Assembly (NCBI RefSeq): GCF_003097495.1
Contig: NZ_QEOP01000002.1
Coordinates: 806,001-870,000 of the forward strand
Length of the DNA: 64,000 nucleotides
Source: Amnibacterium flavum
GTDB lineage: Bacteria; Actinomycetota; Actinomycetes; Actinomycetales; Microbacteriaceae
Direction: 5' to 3'
Shown here: positions 1 through 7,565 of the stretch, piece after piece
How the letters are laid out: the number at the start of each line of letters is the position of its first letter
Numbering within the stretch: position 1 is the first letter of the stretch
Translations under genes and position numbers: made by a program
Notes under the pieces: model-generated
The model's input: the letters and a program-made list of their open reading frames with translations, nothing else
The model's database searches: none
Told to the model about the DNA's origin: nothing

Positions 1-2017
1 GAAGACCGACTTCGACATCGCGGGCGACCTGCCGCGCAAGAACATCGACACCGGCATGGGGCTCGAGCGCGTCGCGTTCCTCAAGCAGGGTGTCGACAAC
101 CTGTACGAGATCGACCAGGTGCGCCCCGTCCTCGACCTGGCCTCGGAGCTCTCGGGCCGCCGTTACGGCGCCGATCACGGCGATGACGTCCGCATGCGGG
201 TCGTCGCGGACCACGTGCGCAGTGCGCTCATGCTGATGGCCGACGGCGTCGCGCCGGGCAACGAGGGGCGCGGCTACGTGCTCCGCCGTCTCATGCGCCG
301 CACCGTGCGTGCGATGCGTCTCCTCGGCGTCGAGGACCCGACGTTCCCCGCGCTCTTCGCGGCGTCGCGCGACGCGATGCGGACCGCCTACCCCGAGGTG
401 CAGACCGACTACGCGCGGATCGAGCGCACCGCCGTCGGAGAGGAGGAGACCTTCCTGCGCACCCTCGCGGGCGGAACCACCATCCTCGACGTCGCCGTCG
501 GCCGCACCAAGGGCGCGGGAGCGTCCCAGCTGCCGGGTGACACCGCCTTCCAGCTGCACGACACCTACGGGTTCCCGATCGACCTGACGGTCGAGATGGC
601 GGAGGAGGCCGGCCTCAGCGTCGATCGCGGCGCGTTCGACCGACTCATGGCGGAGCAGCGCGCCCGCGCGAAGGCCGACGCGAAGTCGAAGAAGAAGGCG
701 ATCGCCGACCTCTCCGTGTACGGCCAGTTCCGCGCGATCGGGGAGACCGAGTTCCGCGGCTACGACTACCTGCAGGCCGAGGCCCGGGTGCTCGGCATCC
801 TGCGCGACGGCGGTTCCGTCGACTCCGCGCGTGCCGGCGACACCGTCGAGGTCATCCTGTCCGAGACCTCGCTGTACCCCGAGTCCGGTGGTCAGGAGGC
901 CGACGCCGGAAGCATCCTCGGGGTCGGGTTCGAGCTCGAGGTCCAGGACGTCCAGCGACCCGTCAAGGGGCTGATCTCCCACCGCGTGCTCGTGCGCTCG
1001 GGCGAGGTCGCCGTCGGCGATGCTGCCACCACCGTCGTCGATCCTGTCTGGCGCCGCGGCGCGACCCAGGCCCACTCCGCCACGCACCTCGTGCACGCAG
1101 CCCTGAGGCAGGTCCTCGGGCCCGAGGCCCACCAGTCCGGGTCGTACAATAAGGCCGGGTACATGCGCCTCGACTTCAGCTGGAACAAGGCCCTGTCGCC
1201 CGAGACGCGCAGCGAGATCGAGGGCGTCGCGAACGACGCCATCCAGCAGGACTACGACGTCGTCACGCGCGTCATCCCGCTCGACGAGGCGAAGGCCCTC
1301 GGCGCTATGGCGCTGTTCGGCGAGAAGTACGGCGACACGGTCCGCATGGTGGACATCGGGGGCCCGTGGTCCCGCGAGCTGTGCGGTGGAACCCACGTGG
1401 GGTCCAGTGCGCAGATCGGGCTCATCAACCTCGTGGGCGAGTCGTCCGTCGGATCGACGAACCGCCGTGTGGAGTCCCTCGTCGGGCCCGACGCCTTCCG
1501 CGACTTCGCGACCGAGCGGGCCATCGTCTCGCAGCTCACGAACGAGCTCAAGACCCCGCGTGATCAGATCCCTGCGCGCATCGCCGATCTGCTGGCGAGC
1601 CTCAAGTCGGCCGAGAAGCGGATCGCCGAGTTCGAGCAGCAGGCGCTGTCGAGTCGGGTCCCCGCGCTCGTGGCATCGGCCGGCACGGTGGGCGAGCTCA
1701 CCGTCGTCGCCCAGCAGATCGGATCGGTCCGCAGCGGAGACGAGCTGCGCGCACTCGCGACCACCGTGCGCGAGCGTCTCGGCGGTCGAACCGTCGTGGC
1801 CCTCGCGGCCGATGTGGCGGGCAAGCCCTCGGTGATCGTCGCGACGACGCCGGGTGCCCGTGAGGCGGGTGCCAAGGCCGGCGTGCTGGCGAAAGCGGCG
1901 GCGTCGGTTCTCGGCGGTGGCGGCGGCGGCAAGGACGACATCGCTCAGGGCGGTGGTTCCGACCTGTCGGCCATCCCCGCCGCCCTCGACGCGGTCGTCG
2001 CGGCCCTTCGGAGCTGA
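1..2017 (+). CDS. alaS: Alanine--tRNA ligase, 5'-truncated by the window edge
   Basis: AlaRS charges tRNA-Ala in the cytoplasm and hydrolyses mischarged Ser/Gly-tRNA. The reading frame is open from base 2 to the TGA at 2015-2017, giving 671 residues; full-length bacterial AlaRS is about 880, so about 210 N-terminal residues of the aminoacylation core lie outside. The tRNA-binding middle is visible (GRGYVLRRLMRRTVRAMRLL). The editing domain shows the zinc-site motifs HSATHLVH (near visible residue 360) and CGGTH (near 460). The C-Ala domain ends with the typical Gly-rich loop and GGGSD. It starts the aro cluster; ruvX begins 1 nt after the stop. No anomaly is seen apart from the truncation. 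Confidence 0.97.
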   Translation, partial: KTDFDIAGDLPRKNIDTGMGLERVAFLKQGVDNLYEIDQVRPVLDLASELSGRRYGADHGDDVRMRVVADHVRSALMLMADGVAPGNEGRGYVLRRLMRRTVRAMRLLGVEDPTFPALFAASRDAMRTAYPEVQTDYARIERTAVGEEETFLRTLAGGTTILDVAVGRTKGAGASQLPGDTAFQLHDTYGFPIDLTVEMAEEAGLSVDRGAFDRLMAEQRARAKADAKSKKKAIADLSVYGQFRAIGETEFRGYDYLQAEARVLGILRDGGSVDSARAGDTVEVILSETSLYPESGGQEADAGSILGVGFELEVQDVQRPVKGLISHRVLVRSGEVAVGDAATTVVDPVWRRGATQAHSATHLVHAALRQVLGPEAHQSGSYNKAGYMRLDFSWNKALSPETRSEIEGVANDAIQQDYDVVTRVIPLDEAKALGAMALFGEKYGDTVRMVDIGGPWSRELCGGTHVGSSAQIGLINLVGESSVGSTNRRVESLVGPDAFRDFATERAIVSQLTNELKTPRDQIPARIADLLASLKSAEKRIAEFEQQALSSRVPALVASAGTVGELTVVAQQIGSVRSGDELRALATTVRERLGGRTVVALAADVAGKPSVIVATTPGAREAGAKAGVLAKAAASVLGGGGGGKDDIAQGGGSDLSAIPAALDAVVAALRS

Positions 2018-2018
2018 C

Positions 2019-2480
2019 GTGCGGCACGGCGTCCGCATCGGCGTCGACGTCGGACGCGTCAGGGTCGGACTCGCCGCGTCGGATCCCTCGGGATTCCTCG
2101 CATCCCCGGTCGAGACGATCCAGCGCGGCGACGACGTCGGCCCCGTGATCGCTCGGATCATCGCCGAGGCGGTGGACCGCGACGCGATCGAGATCGTCGT
2201 CGGACTGCCGATGTCGCTGTCGGGCGCCGACACCGCGTCGACCGCCGATGCGCGGGACGTCGCGCGCGCCCTCGCCGGTGCGTCCGAGCTCCCCGTCCGG
2301 CTGATCGACGAGCGTCTCAGCACGGTCACGGCGCAGGCCGCGCTGCACGGTGTCGGTCGCAACTCGCGGCGCTCCCGTTCCGTGGTCGACCAGGTCGCCG
2401 CCGTTATACTTCTGCAACACGCCCTCGACTCCGAGCGCGCCGGGGGAGCGCTTCCCGGCCAGCTCGCCGAGCACGACTGA
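2019..2480 (+). CDS. ruvX: Holliday junction resolvase-like / pre-16S rRNA nuclease YqgF
   Basis: 153 residues, RNase H-like fold. The first strand GVDVGRVRVGLAASD carries the first catalytic Asp, DERLSTVTA the second acidic position, and VDQVAAVILLQ the third Asp region, as in the YqgF/RuvX family. The family is linked to maturation of the 16S rRNA 5' end. GTG at 2019 was chosen because it lies 1 nt after the alaS stop and starts the conserved first strand almost at once; an upstream ATG in the same frame would overlap alaS by more than 150 nt. alaS-ruvX-mltG-aroE is a common actinobacterial order. Confidence 0.93.
   Translation: MRHGVRIGVDVGRVRVGLAASDPSGFLASPVETIQRGDDVGPVIARIIAEAVDRDAIEIVVGLPMSLSGADTASTADARDVARALAGASELPVRLIDERLSTVTAQAALHGVGRNSRRSRSVVDQVAAVILLQHALDSERAGGALPGQLAEHD
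2405..2410 (+). promoter_or_regulatory. Possible intragenic -10 (TATACT) ahead of mltG
   Basis: TATACT lies within the 3' part of ruvX, about 80 nt before mltG. AT-rich hexamers are rare in this GC-rich coding sequence. No good -35 is seen 16-18 nt upstream, so this is only a candidate internal promoter. Confidence 0.25.
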
Positions 2481-2489
2481 GAGTTGCCT

Positions 2490-3806
2490 GTGCCCCCCGA
2501 GACTCCTCCCCAGCGCGGATACGACGATGACCGCGCGACCGTCGTCCCGCCCACCTGGTCGGAACTGCTGGGGGATGAGGGTGCGCGCGAACGCGAGGCC
2601 GCTCCCGAGATCCAGGCGTCGTCGCGGCGCGAGCTCCGCGAGCAGGAGGCCGCCCGCGCGTCCGCTGATCCGGGTCGCGGTTCGGGGCAGACCGACCTGC
2701 CGATCTACGGATTCGACGGCGACCGTCCGCGCAAGAAGCGCCGGTGGCTGCCCTGGGTGCTGACCCCGCTCATCACCCTCATCGTGATCGGCGGCGGCGG
2801 CACCGCCGCGGCGTTCCTCATCATGCCCGACTGGCCGACGCGTCTCGAGGCGCTTCTCGCCGGTCCCGAAGAGCTCGACTACACCGGCAGCGGTGAGGGC
2901 GACGTCGTCGTCGTCATCCGCGACGGCGACATCGGCGAGGACGTCGCGAAGACCCTCGTCGCCGCGGGGGTCACGAAGACCTTCGACGCGTTCTACCAGC
3001 TGCTCCTGGTCCAGGAGACCGACCCCGGCTTCCAGCCCGGGGCCTACAAGGTCAAGCTCAAGATGAGCGCGCAATCGGCTCTCGACGCGCTCCTCGACCC
3101 GGCGAACAAGATCGAGAACCAGGTCGTGCTGCCCGAGGGCGAGACCCTCAGCACGGCCCTGTCGCTCCTGGCCGCAGCCCTGCAGGTCCCCGTCGAGGAG
3201 GTCCAGGCCGCGGCCGCCGACTACGGCTCGTACGGTCTCCCCGCCGAGGCGACGAGCCTCGAGGGCTTCATCTTCCCCGCGACCTACCAGTTCGATCCCG
3301 GGACGAGCCCGCACGACGCGCTCCAGGCGATGGTCAACCGCTCGTTCCAGGCCCTCGACGAAGCCGGCGTCGCGCCCGAGAACAGGTGGCGCACCGTGGT
3401 GCTCGCCTCGCTCATCCAGAAGGAGGCGGGCCTGCGCGACGACTACTACAAGGTGTCGCGGGTCTTCCTCAACCGTCTCGACCAGGGAATGCTCCTGCAG
3501 TCGGACGCGACCGTCGCCTACGGCACGGGTAACACCCATCGGGTCGCGACGACCGATGACGAGCGGGCCGACGGGAACAACCCCTACAACACCTACGTCC
3601 ACGAGGGGCTGCCGGTCGGGCCGATCTCGAACCCGGGCGACCTCGCCATCGACGCAGCTCTCCACCCGGCCGACGGGCCCTGGCTGTTCTTCGTCACCGT
3701 CAACCTCGACTCCGGAGAGACCGTCTTCTCCGAGACGGTGGACGAGCACGAGGTCGCGGTCGACCAGTGGCTGAACTGGATGGACGAGCACCCGGAATAC
3801 CAGTGA
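2490..3806 (+). CDS. mltG: Endolytic murein transglycosylase MltG (YceG-like)
   Basis: MltG cleaves nascent glycan strands at the outer face of the membrane and sets peptidoglycan strand length. The 438-residue protein has a long, charged, probably disordered cytoplasmic N terminus (to about residue 85, rich in Arg and Glu), one membrane segment (about 87-112) preceded by RKKRR, and an extracellular YceG domain. The catalytic Glu is in LASLIQKEAG. GTG at 2490 is preferred because GAGAG lies 6-7 nt upstream; a TTG at 2484 would add two residues. The gene sits between ruvX and aroE, and the aroE start overlaps its stop. Cytoplasmic tails of this kind are usual in actinobacterial MltG. Confidence 0.93.
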   Translation: MPPETPPQRGYDDDRATVVPPTWSELLGDEGAREREAAPEIQASSRRELREQEAARASADPGRGSGQTDLPIYGFDGDRPRKKRRWLPWVLTPLITLIVIGGGGTAAAFLIMPDWPTRLEALLAGPEELDYTGSGEGDVVVVIRDGDIGEDVAKTLVAAGVTKTFDAFYQLLLVQETDPGFQPGAYKVKLKMSAQSALDALLDPANKIENQVVLPEGETLSTALSLLAAALQVPVEEVQAAAADYGSYGLPAEATSLEGFIFPATYQFDPGTSPHDALQAMVNRSFQALDEAGVAPENRWRTVVLASLIQKEAGLRDDYYKVSRVFLNRLDQGMLLQSDATVAYGTGNTHRVATTDDERADGNNPYNTYVHEGLPVGPISNPGDLAIDAALHPADGPWLFFVTVNLDSGETVFSETVDEHEVAVDQWLNWMDEHPEYQ

Positions 3807-4633
3807 CGGCGCAGCACAGGCTGGCGGTCCTCGGGTCACCGATCGCCCACTCGCGTTCCCCGCTGCTGCACTCCGCCGCGTACGAGGTCCTGGGGCTCGA
3901 CTGGCGCTACGAGCGCATCGAGGTCGGTGCCGACGCGCTGGGGGATCTCGTGCGCGGACTCGGACCGGAGTGGCGAGGGCTGTCGCTGACGATGCCGCTG
4001 AAGGAAGCGGCCCTTCCGGTCGCCGCGCGAATGGACGACACCTCCCGCATCGCGGGGGCGGGCAACACGGTCGTCTTCGACGAGGGCGGTCCGTCGCTCT
4101 GGAACACCGATGTCGAGGGCATCGTCGGCGCCCTCCGCGCTAACGGGGTCGGCTCCGTCGACGACGTTGTGCTGCTGGGCACGGGGGCCACCGCGCGTTC
4201 GGCCTTGCTCGCGCTGGCCCGTCTCGGTGCGAGGTTCGTGATGATCGCCGGACGCACCCCGGCGAACGTCGACGCGGCCGTGGTTTTCGCCGTCTCCCAG
4301 GGACTCGAGTCGCGCGGCTCGGGACTCGACTTCGCCGACTGGCCTGGGGCCGACCTCGTCGTGAGCACGCTGCCCGCCGCCGCCGGGATCTCTCTCCCGG
4401 GCGTCGCCACGTCCGCTGCGCTCTTCGACGCGGCGTACGGCGACCGACTCAGCACCCTCGCGCAGCAGTGGACGGACGCCGGCGGGGCCGGCCGCGTGAC
4501 CGACGGGGTCGACATGCTCGTCCGTCAGGCTCTGCTCCAGGTGCGCGCGTTCGTCGGCGGTTCCCCTGCCGTCCCGCTCGAGCGCGAGGAGGCGGTGCTC
4601 CGGGCGATGCTCGCCGCTGTGGGAAGATCGTGA
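3803..4633 (+). CDS. aroE: Shikimate dehydrogenase
   Basis: Reduces 3-dehydroshikimate to shikimate with NADPH. 276 residues, a normal length. The N-terminal [16 protein letters not shown] is the shikimate-binding signature. [10 protein letters not shown] carries the catalytic Lys and NTDVEGI the catalytic Asp. The Rossmann loop is [15 protein letters not shown]. The GTG at 3803 overlaps the mltG TGA as GTGA, so coupled translation is likely. The second base of the usual NADP-loop consensus deviates slightly, as is common in actinobacterial AroE. First of four consecutive shikimate genes; aroC follows after 2 nt. Confidence 0.93.
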   Translation: MTAQHRLAVLGSPIAHSRSPLLHSAAYEVLGLDWRYERIEVGADALGDLVRGLGPEWRGLSLTMPLKEAALPVAARMDDTSRIAGAGNTVVFDEGGPSLWNTDVEGIVGALRANGVGSVDDVVLLGTGATARSALLALARLGARFVMIAGRTPANVDAAVVFAVSQGLESRGSGLDFADWPGADLVVSTLPAAAGISLPGVATSAALFDAAYGDRLSTLAQQWTDAGGAGRVTDGVDMLVRQALLQVRAFVGGSPAVPLEREEAVLRAMLAAVGRS

Positions 4634-4635
4634 CC

Positions 4636-5838
4636 ATGCTTCGTTGGCTCACCGCCGGGGAATCGCACGGACCCGAGCTGGTCGCGATCCTCGAAGGGCT
4701 CCCCGCCGGGACCCCCGTCACACTCGACCTCATCCGCACCGATCTGGCACGGCGAAAGCTGGGTTACGGTCGGGGCTCGCGGCAGAAGTTCGAGGAGGAC
4801 GAGCTGGCGGTGTCCGGGGGCGTCATCCACGGCCTCAGCATCGGAAGCCCCATCGCGCTCCGCATCGGCAACACCGAGTGGCCCAAGTGGGCCGAGGTGA
4901 TGAGCTCCGAGCCCGTCGAGCTGACCGAGAAGTCGCGCGGTCGCGGTGCGCCGCTGACCCGTCCCCGCCCCGGGCACGCCGACCTCACCGGCATGCAGAA
5001 GTACGGATTCGACGAGGCGCGCCCCGTTCTGGAGCGGGCCAGCGCGCGCGAGACCGCGGCGCGCGTCGCACTCGGGGCCGTGGCCCGCTCGTTCCTGCTG
5101 GAGCTCGGCGTCGAGCTCATCAGCCACACCCTGTCGATCGGTCCCGTCCGCGTGCCCGAGGGATCTCCACTCCCGCACCCGTCCGATCTCGCCGCGATCG
5201 ACGCCGATCCGCTGCGTTGCTTCGACCCCGCGACGAGCGAGCGCATGGTCGCCGAGATCGACGACGCGAAGCGCGCCGGCGACACCCTCGGCGGAGTCGT
5301 CGAAGTCCTCGCCTACGGGCTCCCGCCCGGAGTCGGCTCCTACGTCCACGGCGACCGTCGTCTCGACGCTCAACTGGCCGGAGCGCTCATGGGCATCCAG
5401 GCGATCAAGGGCGTCGAGGTCGGCGACGGATTCGTGACGACCACCCGGCGCGGTTCCGAGGCGCACGACGAGCTCGTGCCGGGACCTGACGGCATCTCCC
5501 GCCTCACCGCCCGTGCGGGCGGCATCGAGGGCGGCATGACGACCGGGACGGTCCTCCGGGTGAGCGCGGGCATGAAGCCCATCTCGACCGTGCCCCGCGC
5601 TCTGCGCACCATCGACGTCTCCAGCGGCGAGGTCGCGTCGGCGCACCACCAGCGCTCCGACGTCTGCGCCGTCCCCGCCGCGGGCGTCGTCGCCGAGGCG
5701 ATGACGGCGATCGTGCTCGCGGGCGCGATGCTCGAGAAGTTCGGGGGCGACTCCGTCGCGGAGACCCGTCGCAATGTCGAGAGCTACCTGTCGTCGATCC
5801 CCGAGACCCTGCGCACCGCGGCCGAGCTGAATGCCTGA
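4636..5838 (+). CDS. aroC: Chorismate synthase
   Basis: Converts 5-enolpyruvylshikimate-3-phosphate to chorismate using reduced FMN. 400 residues. The N terminus [16 protein letters not shown] is the family signature 1, and [15 protein letters not shown] is the conserved substrate-site segment. The C-terminal third has the [10 protein letters not shown] and ALRTIDVSS regions. ATG 4636 lies 2 nt after the aroE stop, with GGAAG upstream in the aroE end. Its stop overlaps the aroK start by 8 nt. Confidence 0.97.
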   Translation: MLRWLTAGESHGPELVAILEGLPAGTPVTLDLIRTDLARRKLGYGRGSRQKFEEDELAVSGGVIHGLSIGSPIALRIGNTEWPKWAEVMSSEPVELTEKSRGRGAPLTRPRPGHADLTGMQKYGFDEARPVLERASARETAARVALGAVARSFLLELGVELISHTLSIGPVRVPEGSPLPHPSDLAAIDADPLRCFDPATSERMVAEIDDAKRAGDTLGGVVEVLAYGLPPGVGSYVHGDRRLDAQLAGALMGIQAIKGVEVGDGFVTTTRRGSEAHDELVPGPDGISRLTARAGGIEGGMTTGTVLRVSAGMKPISTVPRALRTIDVSSGEVASAHHQRSDVCAVPAAGVVAEAMTAIVLAGAMLEKFGGDSVAETRRNVESYLSSIPETLRTAAELNA

Positions 5839-6343
5839 CCCGCGGCCGCGACTGGTCCTGATCGGGCCGCCGGGAGCAGGCAAGACCAAGGTCGCCAAGC
5901 GCGTCTCCCGCGCCCTCGGACTGCCCTTCACCGACACCGACAAGGCGATCGTGGCCGAACACGGTGAGATCGCGGCGATCTTCTCCGAGCACGGGGAGGC
6001 CCACTTCCGCCGACTCGAGCGCGACGCGGTCGCCGCTGCCCTCACCACCTCGGGCGTCGTCTCGCTGGGCGGGGGAGCCGTGCTGGACCCGCGGACCCAG
6101 GCCGACCTCGGTGAGCACACCGTCGTCCTGCTCACCGTCTCGCCCGAGGCGGTCGGACCTCGCATCGCGGGTGCCAAACGGCCACTGCTCGCAGCTGGAG
6201 GAGTCGCCGCCTGGAGCGCGCTGGTCGAACAGCGTCGCCCGGTCTACGAGGCACTCGCCGACGCCACTTTCGACACGTCGCACACCCCCATGGATGTCGT
6301 CGCGCAGCGGGTCATCGACTGGCTCATTGAGGAGGAATCATGA
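5831..6343 (+). CDS. aroK: Shikimate kinase
   Basis: Phosphorylates shikimate at the 3-hydroxyl. 170 residues. Walker A is [10 protein letters not shown] near residues 10-20. TDTDKAI carries the shikimate-contacting Asp. FRRLERDAV supplies the substrate-binding Arg. [10 protein letters not shown] is the conserved Gly-rich segment. The ATG at 5831 lies inside the last codons of aroC (8-nt overlap), and its own stop overlaps aroB as ATGA. Confidence 0.95.
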   Translation: MPDPRPRLVLIGPPGAGKTKVAKRVSRALGLPFTDTDKAIVAEHGEIAAIFSEHGEAHFRRLERDAVAAALTTSGVVSLGGGAVLDPRTQADLGEHTVVLLTVSPEAVGPRIAGAKRPLLAAGGVAAWSALVEQRRPVYEALADATFDTSHTPMDVVAQRVIDWLIEEES

Positions 6344-7425
6344 CCGACCTCACCCGGATCCCCGTCGGCGGAGACGGTGCGGGCGGCGGTTACGACGTCC
6401 TCGTCGGCCGGGGCCTCGACGATGCCGTCGTGTACGCCCTCGGCACGGGCGTCAGCAAGGTGCTCATCGTCCACCCGCCCACGCTCGGCGCGAAGGCGGA
6501 GCGGCTGCGACAGAAGCTCGGCGAGCGCTACCAGGTGCTGCTCGCGGAGATCCCCGACGGCGAGGGGGCCAAGCGCGTCGAGGTCGCCGCATTCTGCTGG
6601 CAGATCCTCGGGCAGTCCGACTTCACCCGTTCCGACGCCGTCATCGGCCTCGGGGGAGGCTCGACGACCGATGTCGCGGGTTTCGTTGCGGCCACCTGGC
6701 TGCGCGGCGTGACGCTCGTGCAGATGCCGACCTCGGTCCTGGGCATGGTCGACGCGGCCGTCGGCGGGAAGACCGGCATCAACACGGCCGAGGGCAAGAA
6801 CCTCGTCGGGTCGTTCTACGCCCCGTCCGCCGTCGTCGCCGATCTCGACCTGCTCGACACCCTGCCGCGCAACGAGATCCTCGCCGGGTTCGCCGAGATC
6901 GCCAAGTGCGGCTTCATCGCGGTTCCCGAGATACTCGACATCATCGAAGCCGACCCCGAGCGGGTCACCGACCCGACGACGCCCGAGTTCCGCCGCGTCG
7001 TCGAGCTCGCGATCCAGCTCAAGGCCGAAGTCGTGTCCGAGGACTTCCGCGAGGCCGGGCGACGCGAGATCCTCAACTACGGGCACACGCTCGGACACGC
7101 CATCGAGCACGCCGAGCGGTACCAGTGGCGGCACGGAGCGGCGATCTCGATCGGCATGGTCTACGCGGCGGAGCTGGCGCGCCTCGTCGGTCGACTCGAC
7201 GACGCCGCGGTCGATCGGCACCGCAGCATCCTCAGTTCGTTGAGTCTTCCGATCGACTACCCGGTCGGGCGTTGGGGCACTCTGCTGGCGACGATGCGCC
7301 GCGACAAGAAGGCCCGCGGTGCGCTCCTCCGCTTCATCGTGCTCGACGGCATCGGCAAGCCGACGGTGCTCCAAGGCCCCGAGGATCAGCTGCTTTTCGC
7401 CGCCTACCAGGAGATAGCTTCGTAG
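6340..7425 (+). CDS. aroB: 3-Dehydroquinate synthase
   Basis: Converts DAHP to 3-dehydroquinate; needs NAD+ and a divalent metal. 361 residues. The NAD-binding GLGGGSTTDVAGFVA and PTSVLGMVDAAVGGKTGIN blocks are intact. Metal ligands are visible in FAEIAKCGFI (Glu) and in NYGHTLGHAIEH (two His). The start overlaps the aroK stop as ATGA. Expected next in the pathway order is aroQ, but here it is displaced about 2.9 kb downstream by the RCC1-repeat gene. Confidence 0.96.
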   Translation: MTDLTRIPVGGDGAGGGYDVLVGRGLDDAVVYALGTGVSKVLIVHPPTLGAKAERLRQKLGERYQVLLAEIPDGEGAKRVEVAAFCWQILGQSDFTRSDAVIGLGGGSTTDVAGFVAATWLRGVTLVQMPTSVLGMVDAAVGGKTGINTAEGKNLVGSFYAPSAVVADLDLLDTLPRNEILAGFAEIAKCGFIAVPEILDIIEADPERVTDPTTPEFRRVVELAIQLKAEVVSEDFREAGRREILNYGHTLGHAIEHAERYQWRHGAAISIGMVYAAELARLVGRLDDAAVDRHRSILSSLSLPIDYPVGRWGTLLATMRRDKKARGALLRFIVLDGIGKPTVLQGPEDQLLFAAYQEIAS

Positions 7426-7442
7426 CGCGAACATTTCGCGCT
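7424..7442 (+). terminator. Perfect hairpin overlapping the aroB stop codon
   Basis: AGCGCGAA (7424-7431) and TTCGCGCT (7435-7442) form a perfect 8-bp stem with a 3-nt loop. It starts inside the TAG stop. There is no U tract, so it may be a weak terminator or an mRNA 3'-end stabiliser rather than a classic intrinsic terminator. Confidence 0.4.
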
Positions 7443-7496
7443 CCTGCCCGTGGCGGGCCGGTGCGCGGGCGGCGCGCCGTCGCTACCGTGAAACGA

Positions 7497-7533
7497 CCAG
7501 GACCTGCGCTGCACGCGCACAGGGGAGTCCTGG
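7497..7533 (+). promoter_or_regulatory. Nested hairpin in the leader of the RCC1-repeat gene
   Basis: CCAGGAC (7497-7503) pairs with GTCCTGG (7527-7533). Inside, TGCG (7505-7508) can pair with CGCA (7516-7519). It ends 32 nt before the ATG at 7566. I do not recognise a riboswitch class. It could be a structured 5' UTR or an operator. The rest of 7443-7565 shows no clear -35/-10 pair; TAGGGGAC at 7548-7555 may act as the ribosome-binding site. Confidence 0.35.
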
Positions 7534-7565
7534 CTGACAGATCTCGGTAGGGGACCCACGGCCTG

